Below are positions 26,358 through 35,291 of a DNA stretch of 64,000 nucleotides, one piece after another (the stretch's first letter is position 1; each line of letters opens with the position of its first letter). Both the position numbers and the translations under genes were made by a program. The notes below the pieces were generated by a model. The model had not been told where the DNA came from. It worked only from the letters and a program-made list of their open reading frames with translations, and made no database searches. Source of the DNA: Afipia felis ATCC 53690 (GTDB lineage: Bacteria; Pseudomonadota; Alphaproteobacteria; Rhizobiales; Xanthobacteraceae); contig NZ_KB375270.1 in assembly GCF_000314735.2 (NCBI RefSeq), positions 930,001 through 994,000 on the forward strand. The letters are read 5' to 3'.

Positions 26358-26840
26358 TCAAATACGTACTGCCTGCTGCTGTCGCAAACGCTGGATTTCA
26401 GCGGGGTTCGATCCGTAGAATCGCTCTTGCCGGTTCACCCGACCCGACAGAATTGTGATCAGATGGCCAAGACCGGGGAAGAGCCAGAACGACCCGAGGA
26501 AGCCAATTGGCATCAACAGCAATCCAAGGATGATATGATGCCACATCACCATTATCCGTACATTGGTGCGATCCATCACGGCCATGTTGTCGGATTTGAT
26601 GCCCCAGAGCTGGCAATGATACCGCCGCCCATATACGAACATTTTGTCGAAGAAAAACTCACCACTCGTTTCCATCGCCAACAACGCGGCTGTGTCGTTG
26701 CAAACCGCCACCTTATCGATCTGAACGCGACGACCAGAAGGCTCGGTAATTTCGATATAGGCGTAAACTGTATGAATGTTATCGAACTGGCTCTGACCGA
26801 GAGCCGTCACTGTTCCTGCAATATTGAACAAACCCATCAT
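26358..26840 (-). CDS. Membrane protein of unknown function
   Basis: A 160-residue protein. The N-terminal half looks like a small beta-rich domain (NIAGTVTALGQSQFDNIHTV, EPSGRRVQIDKVAVCND). The second half has one or two membrane segments (VMWHHIILGLLLMPIGFLGS, FWLFPGLGHLITILSG) and a basic tail. AGGTGCC precedes the ATG. Two ACGTTAAA-type repeats lie 33-63 bases upstream. It is cotranscribed with the exported protein at 25840. Function unknown. Confidence 0.6.
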   Translation of the reverse strand: MMGLFNIAGTVTALGQSQFDNIHTVYAYIEITEPSGRRVQIDKVAVCNDTAALLAMETSGEFFFDKMFVYGRRYHCQLWGIKSDNMAVMDRTNVRIMVMWHHIILGLLLMPIGFLGSFWLFPGLGHLITILSGRVNRQERFYGSNPAEIQRLRQQQAVRI

Positions 26841-26872
26841 GGCACCTAATAGTTGTTATCAATGGACGATAC

Positions 26873-26903
26873 ACGTTAAAACGTGTCACATACGTTAAAG
26901 CGT
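26873..26903 (-). promoter_or_regulatory. Tandem ACGTYAAARCGT-type sites, copies 1 and 2
   Basis: ACGTTAAAACGT at 26873-26884 (within the inverted repeat ACACGTT-AA-AACGTGT at 26871-26886) and ACGTTAAAGCGT at 26892-26903, 19 bases apart start to start. They are placed to control the leftward gene starting at 26840. A near match occurs upstream of the XRE gene. Confidence 0.4.
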
Positions 26904-26958
26904 TTGATCAGATTCTCGGCAACGCTGAGTTCTTCGACCGGCAACGCCACCGAATACG

Positions 26959-26991
26959 GGACCGGATGCCGCATAACGGCCTCCGGTCCCC
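26959..26991 (-). terminator. Hairpin after the ParB-like gene
   Basis: An 8-bp stem (GGGACCGG/CCGGTCCC), a 2-base internal loop, a 4-bp stem (GCCG/CGGC) and the loop CATAA lie 13 bases beyond the ParB-like stop. No T-run follows, so Rho-independent termination is not certain. Confidence 0.4.
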
Positions 26992-27003
26992 CATTCCGCC
27001 AGT

Positions 27004-29013
27004 TCATTCCGCCGCGATCATGCCCTCGGCGTCAGCGGTATGCTCAGCATCAGTCACCCCGTTAGTAGACGCGGGAACGATGGCCGGACCCGCAATGATC
27101 CGGGGAAGCCACCCGGTTCCGGCGACAAGCTGTTCGGCGGCTTCCGCCATCGGCGCCTTCTTCATGGCCGCAATGCGATCAGCGGCTTCCGGCCCGACCG
27201 CCTCACTAACGGCGGCGATGATGTGGTCCTTGGCGACACGGCCAAAGTAGGATCGCGCCGTCGGCAGCCAATGTTGACTCATATCGAGAGCAAGCACTGT
27301 CGCAAGCGTATCCGCTGCCGCCAACGCGCGCTGCCTCTTATCCCATGGCACTCTGACCGCGAACACGGTCAGCGCCGCGCAGTGTGCGAGCAGCGCCATG
27401 CGACTGTCGTGATCGAGTTCAACAACGAAGCTCCAGAGATCGGAAGGCGATTCTGGTAGTTGCACTGCCCATCGGTCATGGCGATCCGCCAACGCTGTTG
27501 CGGCAACGGTATCCTCAATGCCCTCGGCATGGGTCGCAAGTGCGGCACTTGTGGGCCGGATGTCGAGGCATGACACGGCTTGGTGATAAAACGTCTGCGC
27601 GACTATGGCATGGATGACCGCAATCAGCGCCACGTCCGGTTGCTCGCCCAGCGCGATGCGCAGACCAAGCGTGCGGTGCGCGGTCAGATCACGCACCAGC
27701 AAATCCGACAATGGCTTGCCGGTTGCTGCCTCATCGTCATGTCCGACCGACAGCCCGCCTTCCTCAAGGCCGTCCATTCCTGAGCGGCCATTGACTTCGT
27801 CCGCGCCCGTTGCCGAACTGTCGAAGTGCAGATGCTCGTCCTCACGACGGACAAAGCCGCGCTCGATCCGCAGTATCCCGTCATGATTAAGTATCACGAA
27901 CGCGCCGCAACGATTGACGACATCGGGAGCATAGGCCTCGCGCTTGGCGTCGATCCGTTCGATCTCGGCCTCAAGCTCGCCAAACCGCTCATCAATGTCG
28001 TCGGGCAACTCCTCTACACCCTCGAATTGCACCGTGAGAGCGTCGTAGGCCGCCTGCGCCGCCGCATAGGCCGCCGCGTCCTCCAGCGAGAGGTCAATCG
28101 GTGACGGATAGAGCCGCCGCAGGCCATGCGAATGCGGATAATCAAGATGAGCTTCCGTCCATCTCCAACCCTCCCGTTCGCAAAGCTCCGCAGCCGCGCC
28201 CTCCAGCTTCTCCTTGGCCAGACGGTGGAGCAATGCGGCGTCCTCCAGGTAGCCACCCTGATCCTCCGAGAACAGATCGCGCAGGATGGTCCCTCCCGCC
28301 ACCTCATAGGCTTCCAGCCCGACGAAGCGCGCACGGCGATCCCGCGCTGGAACATTAGTCTCGGTCAGCAATCGCCGGATCGCATAAGGCTCGCGGTTGT
28401 GGAGTAAACGTTCAAAGGCGTCTTCCTGCCGCACATGATCCTCGGTGAGGGCAAAGGCCATCAACTGATCCAAGGTCAGGTCGCCGTCACGATAGACCTG
28501 CATCAGCCTTGGCGAGACCGAACCAAGCCGCAACCGCTGGCGCACGACATGCGCGGTGACGCCGAACCGAGCCGCGATTTCTTCCGCGCCATAACCTTTT
28601 TCTTCCGCGAGATACTTGAACACCTCGAATTGATCCGCCGGATGCATGTCGCTCCGCGTGACATTTTCATCGAGAGAGATTTCTTTCGGATCGTTCGCGG
28701 TGTCGAGAACGCAGCGGATCGGTTCCGACTTCTTGATCTGCTTGCGCTTGGCACGCAACAATTGCGCCAGCCGCCGTCCTTCGCCGACGGTGACGAGATA
28801 AAACCCGGTCTCGGCACCGTCAGTATCGAGCTCGGGCTCGACCACAAGATTTTGCAACATCCCCTTGGCGGCGATGCTGCCCGCCAACGCTTCTATAGCG
28901 GCTTCGCCATGCGGCGTCTTGCGGGCGTTCTTCGGGGATTTCTTGAGCTTGCTGAGTGGGACGAAAATTTGCATCCCGCTCTCAACAACGGTTTCTGCTT
29001 GCTTGGCCGACAT
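27004..29013 (-). CDS. Large ParB/RepB/Spo0J-domain protein
   Basis: A 669-residue protein. The N-terminal ParB nuclease-like domain reads FVPLSKLKKSPKNARKTPHG, MLQNLVVEP and VGEGRRLAQLLRAKRKQIK. Next comes the ENVTRSDMHPADQF motif and a helix-turn-helix (GYGAEEIAARFGVTAHVVRQ RLRLGS). The remaining 400 residues are the long C-terminal extension seen in plasmid and integrative-element ParB-like proteins. A role in partition or in transcription of the element is likely. The ATG at 29013 has AAAAGGAGATCAATC upstream. No parA lies beside it; the nearest ParA-like ATPase is at 33833. Confidence 0.88.
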   Translation of the reverse strand: MSAKQAETVVESGMQIFVPLSKLKKSPKNARKTPHGEAAIEALAGSIAAKGMLQNLVVEPELDTDGAETGFYLVTVGEGRRLAQLLRAKRKQIKKSEPIRCVLDTANDPKEISLDENVTRSDMHPADQFEVFKYLAEEKGYGAEEIAARFGVTAHVVRQRLRLGSVSPRLMQVYRDGDLTLDQLMAFALTEDHVRQEDAFERLLHNREPYAIRRLLTETNVPARDRRARFVGLEAYEVAGGTILRDLFSEDQGGYLEDAALLHRLAKEKLEGAAAELCEREGWRWTEAHLDYPHSHGLRRLYPSPIDLSLEDAAAYAAAQAAYDALTVQFEGVEELPDDIDERFGELEAEIERIDAKREAYAPDVVNRCGAFVILNHDGILRIERGFVRREDEHLHFDSSATGADEVNGRSGMDGLEEGGLSVGHDDEAATGKPLSDLLVRDLTAHRTLGLRIALGEQPDVALIAVIHAIVAQTFYHQAVSCLDIRPTSAALATHAEGIEDTVAATALADRHDRWAVQLPESPSDLWSFVVELDHDSRMALLAHCAALTVFAVRVPWDKRQRALAAADTLATVLALDMSQHWLPTARSYFGRVAKDHIIAAVSEAVGPEAADRIAAMKKAPMAEAAEQLVAGTGWLPRIIAGPAIVPASTNGVTDAEHTADAEGMIAAE

Positions 29014-29508
29014 GATTGATCTCCTTTTGGCTTCATGGGCGCAGAGCGCACCTCGCGCCTGCGCCCTGCCGTCGGCGAGACCGGGGTAGCAAGGACAAGG
29101 GCGGCGGGGCGGAGGGGGATCACCCGGCCTGCACAAGCGATTTGAAGCGTGAGAATTTTCGCAGCGATCCGCGCGGAAGGTCGGGGAAACCGCGCCGGCC
29201 GGTCCCGGATCTTCCGGGACTTCACCCTTGCCCGCGCGAGGGCGGAGCCATTAGCTCTTAAACAGAAAAAATGCCGTCTGTGCCGTAGCGAAGCGAAGGT
29301 CAGTCGGCAGTTGCGAGACCGGTCAAAAAGGCACCCGCAGGAAGGTCAGCATAGCGCCGCCGGCGTGCCAACGGCGGCGGGACCCGGGACCGAGTGCCTC
29401 CGGCGAGCGGCTCAATGAAGGTTTGTTTCGCCCGCCGCGCGAAGGCCGTATCGCCAACACCTCAGTTGGAGCCTGCTAGACGATGCAGCTTCCGATACTG
29501 CGCGAGCA
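29014..29508. other. Non-coding stretch upstream of the ParB-like gene
   Basis: About 495 bases of GC-rich sequence with no gene supported by start, ribosome site and composition. It presumably holds the promoter of the ParB-like gene; no clear operator was found. Confidence 0.4.
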
Positions 29509-30435
29509 TCAGACGTGACGGAGCAATCTTTTCAAGTCACGTTCAGCTTTGCTTTGACGGTTCGGAATAGGCGGGCCCCTTGGAGCCAACTCCGGTTTCT
29601 CGCCAACCTTTTTCGTTTCAGGATCAACCTCTACGATTCCAATATTCTGGAGCTCCAGATCTTCGCACATCGTGCGAACGAGCCATATCGGCGACCAAGG
29701 CGGCATCAGGATCCAAAAATTTCGAAAGAACGTGGACTCGGTCGCGACGCGGGTCATACGTTTGGCCGTCTCGTCTTGTGCGACATCTCCGTAAATGGAA
29801 TAACAATCCACCGCATCGACGACGAGTTCATTATTCGAATCTCGAAACGCGATGACGAGATCGGGACTCGCATAGCGAAGACCTCCCGACCACCTGACCA
29901 CCTTCACCTTCTCGGCTCCGGAAAATTCCGGAAGTATCGCTGCATTCGTTTGAGTGAGCAGTTCAAGGCAAAAACTTTCGAACTGTCGCGCCGCGCGCTG
30001 ACCAGCAGCGATCGAAGAAGTCTGGGGCGCGCTATCCCGGATCTCGTGGAAGCGTTCTTCTAGTTCACGATAGGTGGGTATTCGGTTTGCCGTCAGACAC
30101 TGCCGGATCAATTCCACCCCCTTATCCCGATCGACCTTGGAAATGCGCGCCAGTATCTCGATCTGGCTGAACGGCAACGATCGGAGCAGCTTGTCCAAAT
30201 CAAATGGATAATCGAGGGCCAACTGCTCGATGGCTTTAATCGTTCGCTGCATTTTCCGGAGTTGATTGAGGCCATGACCTGTTTCCGCGGCGACGACCCT
30301 GGCCCAGGGGCGACCGTGCTCATCCATGATGCCCGCGGCTTCGAGCGCGGTGAGGGCATGAGTAACGTCGACCCAAGTGACGGCGCTCTGCTTAATGGAA
30401 CTGAGAATTGAAAAGGCATCTGGCGTACTAACCAT
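29509..30435 (-). CDS. Unknown protein, possible nuclease-like C-terminal domain
   Basis: A 308-residue protein of no recognised family. The N-terminal third is helical and could bind DNA (VTWVDVTHALTALEAAGIMD, VVAAETGHGLNQLRKMQRTI). The C-terminal half has a strand pattern LRYASPDLVIAFRDSNNELV then VDAVDCYS, suggesting but not proving a PD-(D/E)XK-type fold. The tail is basic (QSKAERDLKRLLRHV). It is transcribed away from the gene at 30606, and the shared promoter region holds a 22-bp-period direct repeat. Function unknown. Confidence 0.65.
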   Translation of the reverse strand: MVSTPDAFSILSSIKQSAVTWVDVTHALTALEAAGIMDEHGRPWARVVAAETGHGLNQLRKMQRTIKAIEQLALDYPFDLDKLLRSLPFSQIEILARISKVDRDKGVELIRQCLTANRIPTYRELEERFHEIRDSAPQTSSIAAGQRAARQFESFCLELLTQTNAAILPEFSGAEKVKVVRWSGGLRYASPDLVIAFRDSNNELVVDAVDCYSIYGDVAQDETAKRMTRVATESTFFRNFWILMPPWSPIWLVRTMCEDLELQNIGIVEVDPETKKVGEKPELAPRGPPIPNRQSKAERDLKRLLRHV

Positions 30436-30483
30436 TGATTTACCTAGATTTTCTGGAACCGATCCAAACTAGTTGACGAATTG

Positions 30484-30524
30484 TGTACTTTCCGTATATG
30501 AATTATGTACTTTCCGTATATGAA
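30484..30524 (+). repeat. Two direct repeats with 22-bp period
   Basis: TGTACTTTCCGTATATGAA occurs at 30484-30502 and again, without mismatch, at 30506-30524. A 22-bp period is about two helical turns, so a protein could bind both copies on one face. They sit between the divergent genes at 30435 and 30606. Confidence 0.75.
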
Positions 30525-30605
30525 GTCGGAACGAATTCATTTTCTTCTGGTATTCGCCCATCAGCTTCTGCGTACGATAAGTTTATACAGTAAAGGAGTA
30601 TACAA

Positions 30606-31046
30606 ATGAAGATCAAGGTCGCCGATAAGAGCGTGAAGAAAATCCAGAATGCGCTGGATCACGCTAACGGCGGGGCGCGCAAGCACACGGCGCTCCCCAG
30701 CGACATCTTCGCCCTTGCACGTAGGGCGGAAGAGTCGCTCGTCGCGAGCGGCCTGCCCGCCCGCGATCGCTCGGGGTCCGAGGTAGTCTGGCACGCGGAA
30801 GGCCCATCGACGAACGCCTACAGCTACAAGATGCTGCGCACGCGCATCACCCTGACGCGCGGCTTCGAGAACTGGTTCTTGACTGGCCTAGAGCGCATCG
30901 GTGTGTACCCACGCCAAAGCGAACTCTATCGCATTACGATCTCGTCAGCACAGCGCCACCGCATCGTGGCAGTGGCGCTCGCCATCTTCCAGGTGCGCGA
31001 CAACATGGACGCCGACACCACGCCGGCCGTGGTGGAGATGGTCTAG
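30606..31046 (+). CDS. Unknown protein
   Basis: A 146-residue protein with AAAGGAG eight bases before the ATG. A basic N-terminus (KIKVADKSVKKIQNALDHAN) precedes a compact domain (AYSYKMLRTRITLTRGFENW, SSAQRHRIVAVALAIFQVRD). No family is recognised. It is the first of three or four rightward unknown genes between the repeat-bearing promoter and the transfer genes. Confidence 0.65.
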   Translation: MKIKVADKSVKKIQNALDHANGGARKHTALPSDIFALARRAEESLVASGLPARDRSGSEVVWHAEGPSTNAYSYKMLRTRITLTRGFENWFLTGLERIGVYPRQSELYRITISSAQRHRIVAVALAIFQVRDNMDADTTPAVVEMV

Positions 31047-31118
31047 CCGGCAACGCATCAGATCCGCGTGCTGCTCAAACTGTAGATCTCAAACTTTGCT
31101 GAGCTTCGGAAGGCTGTC

Positions 31119-31706
31119 ATGACATTGCCTACTGCATTTTACGCCCAACCTCGTTTCGACGCATCGAGCCCGGGCTTTGAGAGACTCAAAGCCGCCACCG
31201 AACTGGTACCCGGTACGCCAGAGACTTCATTGGCGTTGGCCATCGACTACTATCAGACTGAAGCATTCAGCACGAAGGTTGAGCGGGATGAAGCCTGCGG
31301 TCCGACCGGACACGCGGACATTCGATACTTTCCAATCAGCCGCAGCGCACTCCTTCGCGCTGGCGACACTATAAATACCATTGCCTGCGGCCACGGCATC
31401 GACCATCCGCGCTTCGAACAAATATTTGCGCCGCTTTTTTCCGCCGCTCTACGCCGTCAAATGAAAGACGTCTCGCAGGCCGGCAGCAAATCGAAGGGTG
31501 TCATCGCTACAACTGCGGTGTCGATCGCACGGGTTCGTTACACGATTTCTGTCATTGGCGCCGGCGATTGGCTGAATTTTGATATGAGCGCCCTTTCCGG
31601 GTTCGAGGACGCTGAACCAGCCATCATGGACCGCACGATGGAATATCTGGATCACCGATTGAGGCTCGAACTTTCACCATCATTGATCCGCGCAAGACTC
31701 AATTGA
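31119..31706 (+). CDS. Unknown protein
   Basis: A 195-residue protein of no recognised family. It starts with ATG 31119 and has SLALAIDYYQTEAFSTKVER, YFPISRSALLRAGDTIN and a C-terminal VSIARVRYTISVIGAGDWLN. GGAAGG lies upstream of the ATG. It lies between two other unknown genes on the same strand, 72 bases after one and 43 before the other, suggesting one transcript. Confidence 0.6.
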   Translation: MTLPTAFYAQPRFDASSPGFERLKAATELVPGTPETSLALAIDYYQTEAFSTKVERDEACGPTGHADIRYFPISRSALLRAGDTINTIACGHGIDHPRFEQIFAPLFSAALRRQMKDVSQAGSKSKGVIATTAVSIARVRYTISVIGAGDWLNFDMSALSGFEDAEPAIMDRTMEYLDHRLRLELSPSLIRARLN

Positions 31707-31749
31707 AGCCGAGATAGCCGAACGGCGACCGATATAGAAGGAGCAGCTC

Positions 31750-32418
31750 ATGTTTACACGGCTAATAAATGTCGCGGGCTTTGGCTTTCAGAACTCCCTC
31801 GATCAACGAGAGCTTCAGAGACGATACGATGACATCCTTCGACATCTGGATGTCAGGCGTGCGCGCCTCCAGCTTTCCAGTATCGATAATGCCGGTTTCC
31901 AGGAACTGCTGGTGCAGCTTGACGACCTGAGTATTGTCATCGGCGCTGACGCGCTCTTGCCAGTCGACGCTGCCCGAGCTCTTCCGAGATTCGGGCTGAC
32001 GCTTGTTCTTCCCAAGCGACGACCGCTGATCTGGCTTAACCTATTCAAGCACACGGATGCGATAACGCTTATCGACACCGTCGCGCATGAAGCGATTCAC
32101 GCAACGGTCAACCTGCTCGGACGCCATCCGCAAACCCCACAGCCGACAAACGAACTCGCCTATCACGCAGAGGAAATCGTGGCCCTGAGCGGCGCGAACT
32201 GGATTTTGAACCGGATCGGAGCTCCTGCAAACCACCAGATCGCACAGAACCTTGCCACCATCGATCACCACGCAGAGATATTGATCGGCCTTGGGCGCAG
32301 CCCGGCTTTCCTGCAGCAGAAAAGTGCGGAGGGCGTTGCCGCCGCGAAATTTCTGATGGAGCCACATTTGATTGAGGTCGCCGCCCCCACCTTGGCCGAC
32401 CTAAACGCGTGTCGATAG
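31750..32418 (+). CDS. Predicted zinc metallopeptidase-like protein
   Basis: A 222-residue protein with a zincin signature: DTVAHEAIHATVNLLGRHPQ, where HEAIH gives two zinc ligands and the general base, followed 20-odd residues later by LAYHAEEIVALSGA, which can supply the third. The N-terminal half is unassigned. AGAAGGAG precedes the ATG. It resembles the peptidase domain of ArdC-type proteins in layout but lacks the N-terminal ssDNA-binding part. Substrate unknown; it may be an antirestriction or cell-wall-related factor of the element. Confidence 0.65.
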   Translation: MFTRLINVAGFGFQNSLDQRELQRRYDDILRHLDVRRARLQLSSIDNAGFQELLVQLDDLSIVIGADALLPVDAARALPRFGLTLVLPKRRPLIWLNLFKHTDAITLIDTVAHEAIHATVNLLGRHPQTPQPTNELAYHAEEIVALSGANWILNRIGAPANHQIAQNLATIDHHAEILIGLGRSPAFLQQKSAEGVAAAKFLMEPHLIEVAAPTLADLNACR

Positions 32419-32447
32419 ATCAATCGCCTTCCAGGCTTTTACAGAAT

Positions 32448-32465
32448 TCTTCGTTCCTGAAATTT
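32448..32465 (+). promoter_or_regulatory. Conserved 18-nt element, copy 1
   Basis: TCTTCGTTCCTGAAATTT, identical to the copies at 33738 and 37127. It ends 48 bases before the ATG at 32514. It is too well conserved in otherwise unrelated intergenic DNA to be chance. Confidence 0.7.
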
Positions 32466-32513
32466 CAACGGGGAGCTTAGGCCACCATGCGTGGATGAAA
32501 TGCGAGGCCCTTC

Positions 32514-33716
32514 ATGAACAATTTTCCAACCATCAGACCGGTTACCCTGCAAGCAGCGATCAGGGAGCTTAACTTCCACCCTCGCCCCTTCGTTGTTGTT
32601 AACACTGGGTGCCACACGACGGAGCATATCGAGTTCCCATCAGAGATATTTGAAAAACTGCCCGACGGATTTACCGGCGACCTCTTCGTGGCGCCGACGA
32701 CCCTGGCAGAGCTCAACGGCGCCGGGCTCGCCCTCGGGCGTCGTCGGGAACAGTTTCTCGCAGGCGAATTTGTCCTCATCTTTGTCGACTTGCTGCATGG
32801 AATCCTGGAGCGCGCCCACGGCGGCCAGACCGCTGGGGACTTAGAGGAGCGCGCCCGCGATGGCCTGCGGGTAACCATGACGTTGGCGACGGAGAGGATA
32901 CGGGCATGCGTCGACCTGCGGGAGCATCGCAAACTTAGCACTGAGACGCGTCGTAGTGAGATTTTTACGTGCTTCGAACCGCATCTGGCCGGGTTTAGGG
33001 CGATCAACACCTTTCGCGAGGGCCAGGAACTCATCAAGAAATGGTATCCTGGCAAGACGTCGCACCGAACGATGAAATCGGCCTATACGAGTGTTGCAAC
33101 GTTGCCAGGGGCCAGACTTGGAAAAGTAGATCTTGTCGCCATCGAAAACGAGCAGATGGATCTCGTTCGCACCGCGGGCTCTGTCTATAGCAAAACGCTT
33201 GCCTTCCTCGCCGCTCAACATGAAATGTCGGACATGCTGCGCGAACTGAAAGAAAGCGCCGAATTCACGAATGCCACAGACGAAGAGCAACACGCCATGA
33301 TGGCCGGACTGCTGCGTGAGAAGGGCCCGGCGCAGCACCAGACGCTCGCACATGACGAGCAACACAGCCCCTCACTTGTCCAGTTGATGCGTGCCGCGAA
33401 TGGCATGAACTTCAATCCGGCATGGGTTTTCCTGAACGTGCGTGCCTACACGACCGAGCTCGATTGCGCCATGTTGCTCGGGCGAGCGGAGCGCGGCATC
33501 GGCGCGATGTTCAAGCCGGAGCAGATTGCGAGGCTCAAGCGGTTCATGGCGCTGGGCGAAATCGCCGGTGACGGCGCCAGTGCTAACGAAGAACTTCAAG
33601 CGGCAAAGACCTTGCGAGAGCATGCATTACGCGTGAGGTCGCAAGCGGGATGGGACGAGTTCTTTGCGATTGCGTCGGCTGACGGCGGGTCGCTGTGGGT
33701 AACAAAAGCGCTGTAA
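32514..33716 (+). CDS. Unknown protein under the conserved 18-nt element
   Basis: A 400-residue soluble protein of no recognised family. Features include FHPRPFVVVNTGCHTTEHIE, APTTLAELNGAGLALGRRRE, and a central helical region rich in charged residues (AAQHEMSDMLRELKESAEFT). The C-terminal part has NPAWVFLNVRAYTTELDCAM. No membrane segment or signal peptide is seen. It is preceded by the conserved element shared with the TraL-like and relaxase genes, so it is probably coregulated with DNA transfer. Confidence 0.65.
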   Translation: MNNFPTIRPVTLQAAIRELNFHPRPFVVVNTGCHTTEHIEFPSEIFEKLPDGFTGDLFVAPTTLAELNGAGLALGRRREQFLAGEFVLIFVDLLHGILERAHGGQTAGDLEERARDGLRVTMTLATERIRACVDLREHRKLSTETRRSEIFTCFEPHLAGFRAINTFREGQELIKKWYPGKTSHRTMKSAYTSVATLPGARLGKVDLVAIENEQMDLVRTAGSVYSKTLAFLAAQHEMSDMLRELKESAEFTNATDEEQHAMMAGLLREKGPAQHQTLAHDEQHSPSLVQLMRAANGMNFNPAWVFLNVRAYTTELDCAMLLGRAERGIGAMFKPEQIARLKRFMALGEIAGDGASANEELQAAKTLREHALRVRSQAGWDEFFAIASADGGSLWVTKAL

Positions 33717-33737
33717 CGACGGCCCCGCACGAATAAA

Positions 33738-33755
33738 TCTTCGTTCCTGAAATTT
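33738..33755 (+). promoter_or_regulatory. Conserved 18-nt element, copy 2
   Basis: Same 18 bases as copies 1 and 3, ending 77 bases before the ATG of the ParA/TraL-like gene. The next 25 bases also resemble those after copy 3 (TTCGG, then ATTG). Confidence 0.7.
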
Positions 33756-33832
33756 TCAAGGCACCTTCGGCTTATTGAAACGGCTCCGCAGCAATCCCGA
33801 CACATGCATGGTCGGGATCAAAGGAACCCCGT

Positions 33833-34681
33833 ATGGCAAAATCTGTTCCTCTCGCTTCTGTTTCGCACGCTCCGCTCTTGATGGTGGTCGATGGTGACGT
33901 CGGCGGCGTCGGAAAGTCGACCCTCGCCACCCTAATCGCCATGTGCTGCTCGCTGGTCGATGTCGAGCTCGACGTTTTCGAGCTCGATGAGCAGGGTAAG
34001 CTTGCGCGCTTCTTAGGGCATGACAATGTTGTCAGTCTTCATGGCGCGATTCTTAATGCCGATGCCGACGGTGAGCGCGACCTGGTGCCGGTCTTTGCAC
34101 CGCTTCATCGCGCACTTGTTGCCATGCCCGCCACCAAGCGCTCTGCGATCCTCGAAGTCGGAGGCGCTCTGACCGGTGTGTGGAACAGCTTCATTCGCGA
34201 GGCAGACCTGGAGGAAGATCTGGTGGCCGTAGCCATCCCCCTCGTCGTCTTTCTGGTGCTGATCGCGGGTGAAGAATCGGCGCGCCAGGTCCTGGGCCAG
34301 ATCAAAGAGCTGCGCCGCACCTTGCCTTCGGCGAAACTCGTCATCGTCCGTAACGAGCGTGACGGTTGTCCGGTCACCGAGGCCAAGGAGCTGCCGGCGG
34401 ATTTGCGCAAAGCTCTGGAGCAGACGCTTAAGCTCTATCCGTCGATCCGCATGCCCAGACTGCGCCTGAAATCGCGCCGGATTTATGAAAAGTTGGGATT
34501 GCCGCCATCGACTATTATTGCCTGGCACCGCGAGCACTATCGCGAGGCCATCGCCCGGACGGGCCGGCCGCTGCTTGAAGCCAAGCGACTGGTCAAAGAC
34601 ATCGCTGCCTGGTCGGAAAGCGTGCGCTCCGAACTCGTCGGCCTGTTGCCGTTTCTGGGAGGCGGTGACCGTGACGCGTAA
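33833..34681 (+). CDS. ParA/MinD-type ATPase, TraL-like
   Basis: A 282-residue P-loop ATPase. The deviant Walker A is DGDVGGVGKSTLATLIAMCC (residues about 20-39), with the signature lysine pattern GGVGKST of the ParA/MinD class. Downstream ELDEQGKLARFLGH and AILEVGGALTGVW fit the fold. Plasmid TraL proteins of the transfer operon share this architecture, and the position directly before coupling-protein and relaxase genes supports that role. It overlaps the next gene by 11 bases. Partition of the element rather than transfer is the alternative. Confidence 0.78.
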   Translation: MAKSVPLASVSHAPLLMVVDGDVGGVGKSTLATLIAMCCSLVDVELDVFELDEQGKLARFLGHDNVVSLHGAILNADADGERDLVPVFAPLHRALVAMPATKRSAILEVGGALTGVWNSFIREADLEEDLVAVAIPLVVFLVLIAGEESARQVLGQIKELRRTLPSAKLVIVRNERDGCPVTEAKELPADLRKALEQTLKLYPSIRMPRLRLKSRRIYEKLGLPPSTIIAWHREHYREAIARTGRPLLEAKRLVKDIAAWSESVRSELVGLLPFLGGGDRDA

Positions 34682-35291
34682 GCTCAATGAATTCTTGAAA
34701 GACGTGGAAAGCGCGACGGCCAAGGCGAATGCCGCCGATGCCAAGGTGGTCGAGAAGTTGAAGACGCTCTCGGCGGAGGATTTTGCTCGCCTGCCACGGC
34801 CACTCCTGAACAATCTCTCCAACCGGCAATATCGGGAGATCGTTCACTCGATCGCGCCTACCGTCACGCTGAAACGAGAGCCGGCGCTGGTCCACTCCAA
34901 CCGATCAGGCAGGAAACATCATTCGTTCAGCACCTGGTTTCCACGGTCGGCGACCGCGGCGAGCCTTGCAATTGTGGCAGGTCTTCTGGTTCTGATCGTT
35001 GGTGTCGGCGCAGGGCCAATGTTGGAATGGTGGTCGTATGGCAAGCCGCTGAACCGCGCTGCCTCAACCGCAGAATGGCCGCGTTGTCCGAGCCTGACGA
35101 GATGGACCGACGGCTGCGTCTATCGCGTTGTCAAAGGGCTGGACTGGGCCGAGGCAGCCTACGATCTCGCGCTTCCCGAGAGCTATTTGCGGAAGCTGAA
35201 CCACCATATTCCATCGCAAGTCATTCCTGCCCAGTCCGACCTGATCGTCTGGCGCGCGCGATTTGCACTGCAAACGGAGCGCGTTCGATGA
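34671..35291 (+). CDS. Membrane protein with LysM-like C-terminal domain
   Basis: A 206-residue protein starting at GTG 34671, preceded by GGGAGG and overlapping the ATPase gene by 11 bases. The first 80 residues are helical and charged (RKLNEFLKDVESATAKANAA). One membrane segment follows (ATAASLAIVAGLLVLIVGVG). The C-terminal periplasmic part CVYRVVKGLDWAEAAYDLAL then IPAQSDLIVWRAR resembles a LysM module, which would bind peptidoglycan. It overlaps the coupling-protein gene by four bases (ATGA). A role in anchoring the transfer apparatus to the wall is inferred. Confidence 0.7.
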   Translation: MTRKLNEFLKDVESATAKANAADAKVVEKLKTLSAEDFARLPRPLLNNLSNRQYREIVHSIAPTVTLKREPALVHSNRSGRKHHSFSTWFPRSATAASLAIVAGLLVLIVGVGAGPMLEWWSYGKPLNRAASTAEWPRCPSLTRWTDGCVYRVVKGLDWAEAAYDLALPESYLRKLNHHIPSQVIPAQSDLIVWRARFALQTERVR

